Shown piece after piece: positions 22,540 through 35,000 of a DNA stretch of 64,000 nucleotides. The notes below the pieces were generated by a model. It was not told the DNA's origin. It ran no database searches and was given only the letters and a program-made list of their open reading frames with translations. The DNA lies in assembly GCA_009746045.1 (NCBI GenBank), contig RPFO01000276.1, positions 1,178,775 through 1,242,774 on the forward strand, in the 5' to 3' direction. Each line of letters starts with the position of its first letter. Position 1 is the stretch's first letter. The DNA is from Mesostigma viride (lineage: Eukaryota > Streptophyta > Mesostigmatophyceae > Mesostigmatales > Mesostigmataceae). The position numbers and the translations under genes were made by a program.

Positions 22540-23876
22540 CTAGTCTGAGGCAGCAGGAGAGGCCTGCCATGGCTTGTGGTCAACGTGGATGACCGCCCCC
22601 CTCCAGTATACCGGCTTCCCCCCTGCGCTCTGCCGGAGCTGAAGGTAGGTCGGCCATAGCTCGCGTCGCCACTGTTGCTGGGCCAGGGTCAAGTCGTCGT
22701 CCAGCGTGAAGCTAGACCCCGAGAGCTTCTTGCGGCATTTATGGAACGACAGCTTGTCCGCCATGTACTTATGTAAAGGTGAGGAGCACGGGTGCCGGGC
22801 CAGCCTTACCCCACGCGCGGGGGAGGCGGACAGCCGACATCCGCAGCTCATCAGTGAGTTGCATGGGGGCAAGAATGTCGCGCTTAAATGCCGTGAGAAG
22901 GCTTGTCGAGGTCTCACCTACCGGCTGGTCGAGGTGCTTGACGATGACATTGTGGCTGCGCTGGGTGATGTCGGCCTCCTCGCGAAGGTCGAGTGCTTGT
23001 TGCTTGAGCTGTGCCGCGATGGTGGAGGTGGTGGAGGTGGTGTGCTGCTTAAGCAAGTCCGCCCAAGTGGAGGGAGCATCACTGGCCGGGCCAGCAGATG
23101 CCGGCTGGGCAGCGATTTCCTTCACCGCCTGGGCGGTGAGGCCTTCGGTGTCATGCAAGCGCTCAATTAGGGCGGTGGCGGTGGCTTGGAGGCGCTGGTC
23201 GAGGTCGAGGAGCTGGGCCGTGATGTCGGCAGTGGAGGCGGAAATGGTGGAGGAGGCGGAGGCGACGGTGGTGGAAAGCCACATCGGTAGCAAGGGGGGT
23301 CACGTGCTGCTCGGAAGGCTTCCGTAAGGATGGAACGGAGTGTGGGGGCGGAGATGGATGGAGCCCAGATCTCGCCGTCAGAGCGCATGAGAAGGGAGTT
23401 GAGAATGGTGTGCTGGAGTTGGGGGCGGGCGCACCCGAGCAGAGCTAGTGTCGGTGTTAAACCAAAATTTGCCGTCCGGGAGGATGAGGCGATTGATGTT
23501 GTGGAGATGGAGGCACAGGTCGTAAAGCGAGGCGAAGTCCCCCCATGCAGAAGATGCAATGCAGAGCAGTTGCCGGGGACATGTTGGTCCAGCAGTCGTG
23601 ATCGTCGACCTTGAAAGGTTGCCGGGGCCGAAAGAGCGGTTCTGTGGGGCGTGAAAACCCTCCTGTTTTGTCAGCTGGGCGGCTGCGTTTAGGATCAGGC
23701 GATGCAGATGGCGAGGCAGTAAGCCCGGGAGGGTTCGGGGCGACCACCAGTGCGCGACTAGTGTCACCGCTGCCTGCCGGACCTGATGGCGAAGCTGCAG
23801 CCGGAGCTGCAGACGTATTTTCATGGCCGAGCGCAGCCGTCAGGCTGCGTTGCGTCGAGGAGCGTTTGCTCGTCAT
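22540..23876 (-). pseudogene. L1-type LINE ORF1 remnant
   Basis: Read on the minus strand, coding segments in changing frames run from 23876 to 22540. The N-terminal part is Ala/Pro/Ser-rich. A middle helical segment (23293-22900) has heptad-like Leu/Ala/Gln spacing compatible with a coiled coil. The C-terminal frame (about 22770-22545) carries KLSGSSFTLDDDLTLAQQ followed by ELWPTYLQLRQ and YWRGAVIHVDHK, the pattern of the C-terminal domain of L1 ORF1 RNA-binding proteins. At least three frame changes and the absence of an endonuclease/RT ORF downstream mark it as a fragment. The C-terminal match is the strongest evidence. Confidence 0.65.
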
Positions 23877-24056
23877 ATATTGCGTATTAGCTTCGGAAAA
23901 TTATATCAGCATGTGCGTCTTAGAAAGACGAAGCGATAGTGATGTTCACAGCCGAATTCGGTGCTCAAACGTAAAAGTTATGAGCTGTGCCGTCAGCCAT
24001 GGCTACCTCGTGGCTCGTGGCTCGTAGCCGAACCCCCGTTATGAACAAGGCCAAGA

Positions 24057-24240
24057 CAACCCTATGTCCGCACCTTAGATGCTGGAATACATAGTGGTGC
24101 TGGTGCACTTTGTGCATGTACCGCGAGCAGGTGTAGTCTACACCCTACTCTTGCAGGAAGTAGCCCAGGATGTATTAAGAGCCATATGCCCCTTCTCAGG
24201 GGTATGTGCAACATGTACCCCCCCCGTCTCACGGTTCGAG
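24057..24240 (-). repeat. Dispersed repeat, inverted relative to 22090-22240
   Basis: The reverse complement shares gaaggggcatat, taatacatcctgggctacttcctgcaag and flanking blocks with the interior of the MITE at 21991-22339. Confidence 0.75.
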
Positions 24241-24989
24241 ACTGAACAAGTCTTGAGTGCAGACACGTGTGTAGTACTCCTACACACAGATCTCGAATGA
24301 TTTATCTAGTACCAAATCCGAAAGGCTTGCATCACTCCCCGGAAAGGAGAACTTTTGCGGATGACTGTAGGTGTCAGTTGGCGATGCCTTAGGATCCGGA
24401 GACGTCCGTCCTATAGTCAGCAAAATTGGTGCGAGAGGTCCCCAGTTCGATTCCGGCCTGGATTCATTTGCAGATCGCGTTTTTCCACGTTTTCCGCGGA
24501 CCGGCACTGAACGCAAATGGTTTTCACCTTTGCGGCGTGCCAAATCAGAACATGTACTCCCAACGGAGATATATTAAAAAAAATTAAAATTAAATTATAA
24601 CATGACTCTGTTGGGAGATCATGTAGCACAGATTCCTTTGCTGGATGGATGGAGGTGGGCGAAGCCGCGAAACCGAACTAAGCTAACTCTAAGCTTTAAT
24701 CTAGAGAACCCTGGCTACGCTACTCAGCAAAGCGCGCCCCTTCCTCCTGCCGGGGGGAGGGGGCTTGCCCACAGGAGATATATTAATTGAGAATGATAAA
24801 TTACGGAGGTGAGATTGGCATGCAACATAAGGAAAACCCCGAAAAGAAGAAGAACCCTGAAGAAATTAATAGGAGATATATACGTTCCAATTTATTTTTT
24901 TAAAATTTTAATTTAATGCACGGATTGAGTACTAATAATTAATGAATGAATTAAACTCGTGCTCCCGTTGGGGAGTCACGGAGCATTAT
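24241..24989. other. Gene-free AT-rich stretch with repeat fragments
   Basis: A segment at about 24590-24640 (aacatgactctgttggg...atgtagcacag) resembles 22096-22120 and 6270-6290, so a small dispersed family is present. No gene is seen. Confidence 0.5.
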
Positions 24990-25240
24990 TAACCCCGATG
25001 GATGGATGGATGGATGGGTGGATGGGTGGATGGATGGATGGATGGATGGATGGATGGATGGATGGATGGATGGATGGATGGATGGATGGATGGATGGATG
25101 GATGGATGGATGGATGGATGGATGGATGGATGGATGGATGGATGGATGGATGGATGGATGGATGGATGGATGGATGGGTACACGCAATCCTACCGGTCTA
25201 AGCTATCTGCAAAAACAGTCCTACTCTATATCTAGGGTGC
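24990..25240 (+). repeat. (GGAT)n microsatellite within a conserved repeat family
   Basis: About 45 GGAT units lie between accccgat and gggtacacgcaatcctaccggtctaa. The same flanks with only two or three units occur at 15139-15190, so the microsatellite is part of a dispersed element. Confidence 0.9.
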
Positions 25241-26049
25241 CAGCGACTCTAGGGCTCTTGTCTAGCATCTTCCCACGTGTGCAAACGTGCGGCTTACCCA
25301 CTACAGGGGGGTTGTTGTCCTATGAGGGTTGAGTACTATGCTAATCTCATTAGAAAAATAATTACACAAAAGTTATAAACAAAAAGACAAATATTGTCTG
25401 CATCATGCCCCAACCATATACAGTCACTAGAAGTGGGAATATAATCCTCATGCGAGCTGTCCTCTACGGTAATGGCAGGTCTACAAGGCGGTAGTTTAGC
25501 TGCTATCTTCAGGGGCAATAACCTCCACACCCATGCGGACTTCTACCCTGCCTAGCAGTGGGCCGCAGGGCCCGTGGCGAGGAAACACGAGCATGCCCCT
25601 CAGGAAGGTGCTTATCGCAGATGGCAGCCTGGATTTCTCCTGGTCAATCATGCGAGCAGAGAGTAGGCATAGTCCCCAGGAGCCCTGCATCCTCAAGCAG
25701 TTGTGTCACATAGGTCTGACGCGAACTTGCTACCAATGTACTATTGTTTTCATATCCGTTGCGTATTATATTTTAGGTCTACAATATGGTGTCCACAAAT
25801 ATGAACATTCTACCATGTCATGTTTAATCATGGAGCTTCCTTGACTCAACGCTGTAGCCACAGTTTGACTAAGACTTCTTATTGCTCCATGCTTGTCCCA
25901 AAAGAAAACACATTATTGCACAGTACTCTGCTTTCCCTTATCACAGTTATGTGCATTATCGCGCAGGGCCAAAGGGATAGCGCAGAATGAAAACCAGGCC
26001 CGCATACTGCCAGCAGACTTACCATCCTATTTAGTATTGGTCCTCGTCG
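25241..26049. other. 3' flank of the kinase/beta-lactamase gene
   Basis: No supported gene. It holds the presumed 3' UTR of the minus-strand gene. No clear polyadenylation signal was identified. Confidence 0.5.
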
Positions 26050-29000
26050 CTAGGATTGGCCAAGCCTGTCAAAGCTGGGCTGATCTGGCGCCACGCTAGC
26101 CTGCTGCATTGGCCCATCGTGCAGGCTGATGGATACCCCTAGCTCATGGCCCACATGCAGCAGCACCTCGGACGCGATGCGGCGGTCACCCGAGAGCAGG
26201 TTGACCACCACGGCGACTGCCATGCGGTGTTTCGGGTCGCAGTATGTGAGGCTGCCTCCCACACCGCCATGGCCAAATGCATAACCCACGCACGGGGCCG
26301 CGGGCGCCTGTGCCACCGATGATGTCTGTCCGCTAAACTCTGGCCGCGCGCGTGTAACAGAATTACTCCCCGATGCCGACCGGCGGTGCGTCGAGGACCC
26401 GGCACTGCTCTTGTCCCCAAGCGCCGCGCTGGCCCCTGCGGCATCCATCCGGGTCCCTGCCCCGCTCAGCGTGTTTTTCTCCTGCCCTTGTGCCGCGCTG
26501 GGGGCCACGTCCACCTCCTCCTTTGCAGACGCCGAGGGATACCGCCGGAAGCCGAGGCCAAACTTGGAGTCCTGAGGCGCCAGGTGGGCAAACGGCCCTG
26601 TCGCGCGCATGGCGTCAAGGATCTCCATCCCTGAACGGAAGAGCTGGACAGGGCCGCTGGGCGAGCCGTCGCGCGAGCCCAGGCAGGCAGGTGCGTCCAC
26701 GGGCATGGGCCGCGGGGGTACCCGACCGCCCTCAACGATCATCGCGTAGTAGCGAGCGAGCGCGCGCGCGGTGAAGTGGCCGTTGGCCGCGGGGATGCAA
26801 GCGCGCCGCAGGAGGAGGTTGTTAAACGCCAGCAGCATGGCCACCGGGTTCACGGGCGACGAGGGCGGCGCGTGGCGCGGGGTGGACACGTCAGGGTGCT
26901 TGCCCTCGGCGTGCGCCAGCAGCGGCGTGTGCTCGCCCCCTTTGCTGCTGGCCTCACGCACGCTGCGGTCGGCCACTGCGTCGCTGAAAGCGCCCACGCT
27001 GGAGGTGGTGCTACTGCCGTCACGTGAGTCCTCCTCATCGTCTGCCACTGGTGTGGGGAACATGCGGTGGAGCTCCTGCGACTGCGCACGCTGTGACGCC
27101 GTGCGCCACCCTGCACGCATACAAGCAAAGGCCAACAAGCAAACGCCGGCAAGCTCTTGAATGCCGACAAGGAGATGCCAACAGGCAGCAGCAGGGCGAT
27201 GCAAAGATGCGCTTGTGCGGCCCGTCGACCGTCAGTCACTGTTACCGTGACAACACAGCGAGCCCAAGTAGCACACAGAGAACTGACACCATGCCACTGT
27301 GCCACGCCCACAGGACATGCAGAGTCAATTTGACAGCAGAAGACCCGCACAGCTGACTTATGGATGGCTATTGGCGCGCAGACCAGTGGCTAGGTGTCCA
27401 CACAATTGTCACCGGTCATTGGCGTAGAGAACATGGCACAGCAGGCGTGGCGCAGCCAACGTCTGGACCACAGTTGACCTCCTCCACAACAGTGCTGGCA
27501 ATGGGCAGGTGCGGCAAGGTGGACATGTGGCAACCTTGCAGATGTCCACCAAATGACGCACATGCCGCCTCAAGGGCATAGGACCCTGGCAGGCTGGCGT
27601 GTGAGGAATATGTCCAAGTCCCGCCCTTGCTTTACTAGTTGGCTAGGAATGCCCCAACCTCCCTCCACGAACATACTGACCCACCAACACGCTACCCCAC
27701 CCAACCCACTCACCAATCTCTGACGCGCTGCTGTAGGCGGCCTCGTCCAGAGCCAGCGTGCCCAGCCGCGCCTCCACGCCTGCCAGCCCAGGAAAAGGCA
27801 TTTCGATAAAATAGAAAACGATAAAGAATTTCTTAGGCAGTGCGAGTCACAGCAAAATAGAGGATTTGCAAACGAAACAAGAACTAGCAGGAGACAGGTG
27901 GCGCAGAGACAAGCGGAAAGGGACGGAGAGCGGCATAGGAAGCAAGCCCGCAAGAACCAAGACATGCAGGAGGCATGCGGCACAACCCAGTCCTGATGGG
28001 TCAGTCGGCTCATATCACATCCCACGCATCGGTACCTGATCTCTTGCCACCCACTAACTGCATGAACCCCCAAGATGCCTCTGGTTGGGCCGATGAGTGG
28101 CTGATGGGAGGGCGCATGGCATTGACAGATGCCGAGAGAGAGTGCCTAGTATGCCACTACACACAGCTACAACGGTTCAAATTCTAATCATGAAGCATGC
28201 GTTCGTGATATGATGTGGGCACACACACTAACACATGACATGACACATACACCATGATATTATATTGGCAACAATCGTGAATATGGTACCATACACAGTG
28301 TGCGCAGCATCCAAACGATGGAGGAATCACAAGATTACATGGGCGCAACGGCAAACCCATAAATCACACGGTGGACCCAAAGCCATGCATCATGACGGCT
28401 GCGCGCAGGTCGCTTGCGGGGCATACCTGGGGGCACGCCGAAGAAGGCCTCCCCAACAATGCCCAACGGCTCCGCAATCATCTCCACCAGGGCCTGCTGC
28501 AGCGGCTGTCGGCGCACCGCCTGCGCGCGGGCGCCCGCCGTGGGACACCAAGCCAGCGCAGCATGTGGGAAGCAGCGTACAGACAGCACATGTCAGTGCA
28601 TCAAGTTATTTGTCAATTCTGACATACAACTGTGATGGTGTACATCCTACAGATAACAAATGTCAGCACAGGGGAAGGTGGGAGCCGACAGAGAAAAGTG
28701 GCAGAAAAGCAACTCCCAGAAGATGATGAGGAAAAAACCCTGACAACATGGCACCGTGCTGGCACGGATGAAACGACCCCACATGAACAAGGCGACAACA
28801 CGGTTTGTTTCACGTCACGCAATGCCATGGTTTCCTTCATGTCAGGCGACCCCACGGTTCCAGCTTACCAACCCCATGTCATGACGTTAGAATGTGGCAT
28901 GGAGGGAAGATCCATTCAAGGGCGGCCGCGGCAGGGGCTTGCCCTGGCAAAGCACCGCCTTACCCTTCTGCCATGGACAACCATCACAAGGGTGCAGACC

Positions 29001-32000
29001 CATGACTGTTTGCTGTGCGGTGATCAGCTCGTAATGCCCTCTTAAGGTTTAGACAGCTCGCACGCCTACCAGCCTTCTTGATGGCAACAGCGCTGCAAGG
29101 GGTAGGGCAGCTATCCACAAATGGCAGCACAAAATGTTGCAGAGGCATAGTGTCCAGGAAGCCTAAGTGCCAACGTTCGCAATCGGCTGCGATAAACAAG
29201 GCGTTTCTTAATTCCTACTTGGCTCACTTGTGACCACATGCATCAGAGTCCCTTGCTCTGATCTATCCACTTACTCAGCAAGGCATGAACAGACAGCAAC
29301 CCACAGCATCCTTTACAACATGTACACAAGCATGTGATGACGAATTACACATGCATGAGACATCTCAAGTACTTACATACGTACATCTCAAGTACTTACA
29401 CACGCTTATGCGAAAGCATGGAAACACCAGAGCTGATACAGTCATTCACACCTCAAGTTGGGTTCCAGGTTTTTTGTGGGGTCAACCCAACTTAAGGCGT
29501 GAACCCAACTTAAGGTGTGAATGACTCTACCAAATTCTACTAATTTGAACTAAAAGATACTAAAACATACTATTCTGAACTACTTTGAACTCGGAATGCC
29601 CAAATCCTATTCGACCCAACTTAAGGCGTGAACACAACTTAAGCCAACCCAACTTCAGGCGTGAATGACTGTACTGCCATTCGCGCTAACCACCCTGTCG
29701 ATCTCCCGCCTTCCTCCAGCCTCTCACCTTGATGATGGCCCCCCCATCCCTTCTACCCGAAGATGGCCCCCCCATTCCCCCCATCCCATCCCGACCTTGA
29801 TGATGGCCCCTCCATCCATCTACCCGTGTGGCTCACCTCGATGATGCCGCCCACGAGCCAGCCAAAGGTCATCGCGTGGTAGTGCATCTCGGCGCCCGGC
29901 GCGTGCGCGGGCCGCGCCTGCTCCATCAGCCGCAGCATGCCGTTCCAGTCGCAGCTGAGGAAGGGGTTGGTGGCCAGCTCGGCCATGCCCACGCTGGCTA
30001 GCCCCGACGTGTGGCTCAGCACATGCGCAAGCTGGGGGGGGGGGGAGCGGGAGGAGGATGAGGAGGGGGAGGGGGAGATGGAGATGGAAGCGGGGGGGGG
30101 GAGATGAAAGGGGAGGGGGACCGGGAAGCAGCGAGCAAGGTGCAAGTACAGGAAGTGATTAGGTGTTAACCAGGCCGATGGGACGCAGAGGAAATGGCTG
30201 GAAATGGCTGGTTTAAGTGGTGCTGGGTAAATACCAGTAGAAAAAGTGCTAGAAGAATTGTGCAGAAAGGGATTGGCAGAATTTGGAGCACGAAACCTTG
30301 TATGAAAATTTGGGTTGGGCTGAGTCCACTATGTAATGATTACTCATGACCAAAGAAAAACATGTCAAAGATTCATTTAGCAACCAGCCGACAGCTGGTG
30401 CTTCTAACAATTCAAATACAAATCTTTGCAATCAAGTCGTGTAGTGTTCAACCTTCAATTTTCGGTCCACCCAACAATTGCAGCCCACCCTTAAAAACTA
30501 CCGGTCATACAAGAAAAACTAGGTGAGCTTAAAACCCTTGATACAAATCGGATTCGTCGCCCCATATTGCAGACAGCCTTTCACATCACAGGCCAAGGCA
30601 TAGCGGCCCTGTCTTTCCCGCTTGCGTTTATCAACTACTTTCCAAGAAAACCCATTGCATACACCACGGCATCCTCTAGTAGAGCATTAAATGCTGTCCA
30701 TCCTGCCACCGAAGAATTTGTTAAAACACAGTTTGAGCCACGATGTCGCCTCAAACAAAATGATGCTTTCAAAAGCAGCAGCAGCTGTTCCAATGGCTCG
30801 GACCATGCCTTGTGGAAGTAGACACAATCTCTCTCGCTCACCACTCCAAGTTGTGCATTATTGTCCACGGATATCCTCGTATAGCTGGAGAAGAGAACAC
30901 ACAGCCCCACCATCCTGCCATGCCGCTCCTGTTCTCTGCCCCCTTCTAGCCTTGCCACATCTCCCCCCTCCCCCCCCCCCCACGGCTCTTACCATTATGT
31001 TTTGCTCGCCCCCCCCCCTCTCCCGTCTCTTACCGTGATGCCTTGCTTGCCATGCGCCCCGTCTCTTACCGTGATGTCTTCCTTGCCATGCGCCCCGAAT
31101 GCGGGCCACACTTTGCAGACGGGCGTGTCGTATGTCATCAGCCTGTGGGGTGGCCACCACGCGAGCGTGCATGAATGCAGGGTGGCCGACCCCATGGGCA
31201 CCGACAGAGAAAGGCACAACAAGAGGGGCATGGGCATGCAGGCATCAGTAGGGCTAGGCTGGTTCGTGCCGTCCGACTAACAAATTCCGATACCAAAACA
31301 ATTTCCATGGTGTCGCAGGTTTGAAGAATTGAGGACGCATCCTTCCCCCCCGCTCACACACCCCTGGCTGACCAGGGTGATCAATCACCCCGTTCACCTA
31401 CCCCTGGCCTACCAGGACAATCAATCACCCCGTCCACGTACCCCTGATCGACCAGCATGTGCGCCATGCCCGAAAGCACGCCCTTGCTGACGGAGAAGAT
31501 GTTGATGAGGGAGTCGGGCGCGACCGGTCGCGGGTCGTACTTCCCCAGCGTGCCCACCGCAGTGTCCACCAGCTGGTGGCCGTCCTTGTACACACACACC
31601 TGCGCAGATGACGGGGGGAAGGAGGGGGAAGGCAGGGGCAGGCGGTGTGTAACCGTGAGCAACTTGATGGGTCTCCCGCAACCGGCACCTCCAGCAACGA
31701 ACGGGGCAGGGGGGAATGGGAGCAGCAGCCATGGCTTCGACGCCGCGACACCACCACAGCGCTACTTCTTTTGGGATGTGGCCACGTGGCTGCCTCCACG
31801 ACAGTAGGCCAAGTGCGAAACACCTCATGACAAGTAACGCACACGCCTCGCTCCCGTGCCCCCTCACCTGCAGGCCCATGAAGAGGGCAGGCTTGATGAG
31901 CGCTAGTTCTTGCAACCGGCGCCGCAGGCTGTCTTCCAGTGCGCCGCGAGAGGGGGAGTCCCAAATGAGGAGCGGCGCCGACACGCCAGGTGTCAGTGAC

Positions 32001-35000
32001 ATGGAGGGGCTGCCGGAAGGGCGGGGGGGGGGGGGGGGGGGGCAGTGTGTGTGCATGCGCGTAGATGGCACGCACAAATGTGTGGAAACAGGCGCGTCCT
32101 TCAGTGGGCATCATGGCGTGTGCGTGGGGATGCCAGAAACAGGATAACCTAGCACCGGGAAGCCCGGCCACGACCAGGCGCTCCAAAGAGAGTGCCCAGC
32201 TCCCTGTTGGGTGTGATAACGTAGGGTGGGATGCGTGCGTGTGCAATGCATGCGTGTGCGATGTGTGCGTGTAGGGTGGGATGCGTGCGTGTGCGATGTG
32301 TGCGTGCGCGATGCGTGCATGTGCGATGTGTGCGTGTGCGATGTGTGCGTGTGCGATGTGTGCGTGTGCAATGCGTGCGTGTGCAATGCGTGCGTGTGCG
32401 ATGCGTGCGTGTAGGGTGGGATGCGTGCGTGTGCGATGTGTGCGTGTGCGATGTGTGCGTGTGCGATGTGTGCGTGTGCAATGCGTGCGTGAGCGATGTG
32501 TGCGTGTAGGGTGGGATGCGTGCGTGTGCAATGTGTGCGTGTGCAATGCGTGCGTGAGCGATGTGTGCGTGTGCAATGTGTGCGTGTGCGATGTGTGCGC
32601 GTGCGACGTGTGCATGTGCCATGAATGCATGTGCCATATCCATGTTTACACAATGCTTGGTTTCGGGTGACAGGCCAGACACCTCATGTTTATTACAAAT
32701 TAGTGAAATAACACACCAACGCTAAGTCTAGACTGTAAGCGGAATGACACACAAAAATTGGGACGGCAGCATAAACACCTACGCTGCCCATCCCACATCT
32801 CCATTCTAGCCCCTCGGGCCGTAGTAGACACAAGTAGGGTCACAACCCAGGCACCCGGAGCGGGTGCGGGTCGGGTCACAGCAAATGCCCCCGGAAGTGG
32901 GCGCGCCAGTGCGCCGGATCCCAGGAATGCGCCAGGGCCCAGAGGCGCGGGGGGAGGTCAAGCAGCAGGGCCCGGTGGAGCCCCACGTAGCGTTGCACCG
33001 AGTCAGCCGCGCGCCAACGGCTGCGCCGCTGGATGTCCGCTGTCGGGACGTTGCGCAAGGCGTCGTGGGTGGCCCCACCATGCCGCAGCGAGTGCAGCGT
33101 GAACTTGCCCGGGAGCTGGAGCTGGGTCCAGACACTGATCCACTGGGGGCGCGCCTGCGCATACGTTAGCCCCCCGAAGACCAGCGCCCCCGGTGCCTGC
33201 CGCGACACAACGCAGATAGGAGGCCCAACGAGAGAGGGTCCTCCACGAGGACGTGCTGTGTGCCACCTTGGGCTGTCTTGGGGTCCCGGAGCAGGAGTGC
33301 CCCGTGACCACGCGCCGGCCCCAGGCGGGGGTCCCCCGAAACCACGTCCCCCACGCGCAGGCTCAAGGCCTCGCTAAAGCGCGCGTACTGCTGGAAAGCC
33401 ACCAGCACCAGCGCAGCCATGGCGGTCTGATGGCGGGAGAGTAGCAGGACAGCCACGAGGTAGCACAGCCGCCAAGGGACCGGGGGGGGGGCTCTGGCAG
33501 GTGACCAGCCGACCCCAGCCACGCAGCATGCGGTCAGCCGTACGCCACGCGTCGACCACCGAGGGCTGGTATAGACGGAGCCCCTGCTTCGCCTGCTGAC
33601 AAAGAGTCCGCCCCCTGCCCCCACCACTCTCGTACACCGCCGAGATCCACTCGCTGAACAGTGCCTCGGCCTCGGTGGGGTCGTGCTCCCCGGGTGGGAG
33701 CCACGCCAAGAAGACCGACAGGCGCGGTGGTAGCGGGGCAGGGTGGAGCAGGGGTTGACCGTGCCCTCCAAAAGCGGGTGGCGGGCGTTGCGCAGCCGCG
33801 GCCCCGGATTGGCCTCCACATCGCCATCGGAGGTGAGGTCCCGGCGCCAGCCACACGCCACCGGGGCAGCACGCGCTCGGCTGGGTCCATCCGCAGGGTT
33901 ACTCGAGGTACGCACCCACACCCAATGGGACCGGGTGTCCGCCGCCAAGGACAGGGCCGCCACGCGCCGGGCCACTTGGTTGAGCCCGTAGGAAGAGGAC
34001 CCGCCACGGACCATGCAGCCGAGGACCGCTCTGGAGTCCACCATACGCACCACGCGCGTCCCGCGGACGGCGAGGGAGCGACACGACCACTCCAAACCCT
34101 AGGCAGCCACGCGCGCCTCCTTGACGTTAATGTGCTCCCGTGGGTTGCCCCAACGGTAGGACACCGCCGTCCGCCACGGCGCGGCGGCGATCACCTGGTA
34201 GTCCGCCTCCGTCAGCCGCTCCACGGTCCAAGGCGTATTCGGGGTCCCCAGCGCCACCGTGGCCCACCCCCGAGCCTCCCGGCTCTGGGCCAAGGACTGC
34301 ACCTGTGCAGCCGGTAGGTCGGCATACACGATCTCGGCCCCCTCCGTACTGGCGTCCGTCACCACCACTCGCCCCGCGAGGGGGGCTGCCCGCGGGGCCC
34401 CTAGGAAGGGCGCCGTGGCAACAGCCGCCGTGCGCTCCTCACACACGCTTTGCCACAACTGCCAGTGGCGGCGCCGCGCGTACCAGTCCCACGGGTCTGC
34501 CCGCATGGCCTGCAGCAAACGGTACGTCGCCCCCCAGAGGGAGAGCAGCGGCCGGCAGAGCAGCTGGATCCACACCCACTTGCCGACCAAGGACTCGAGT
34601 TCCCGCTAGTAGGTGAACCTGCGCCGCAAGATGGCCTGGGTAGCGGCAACGACCCCAGCCAGCCGCTCCGCGGTCGGGACAATGCTCCCGTCGCGCCAGT
34701 GCACGACACCCAAGGCCACCACGCCCCGCTGGTCGGGGCTTGCCGGCACCACCTTGCTCGCTTTCTGCAGCAGCCCCGCCGCCGCATAGGCCGCCGCGGC
34801 CCGCGCCAGCTGCTTGTTGACACCCGTCGCCGTCGCACAGTGGGAGACGTGCAGGTCGTCGATGGTGATGGCGTGGAGGCCCCCCTGTCGCCAGATCTTC
34901 CCGCTTTCCCACCCGCCAAAAACTGGTCGCCGCGTGGGCCCACCCCGGAGCTCACGCGTCGGTTGTTCCCAGACTCCTCCCGGTCGTCCTGCCGGGGATC

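Noticed and set aside
27111-27204. ATG at 27204 as start of a separate beta-lactamase gene
   Set aside because: The stretch 27204-27111 ends in a good splice acceptor (gcatgcgtgcag), and homology begins only after it; upstream exons continue the same protein.
30858-31237. Minus-strand frames encoding Gly/His-rich peptides
   Set aside because: They are intron sequence around exon 16 with a local duplication; only 31110-31070 is supported.
34099-34608. Reassigned genetic code with TAG as glutamine
   Set aside because: The host kinase/beta-lactamase gene ends in TAG at the expected length and its exons contain no internal TAG, so TAG most likely acts as a stop.
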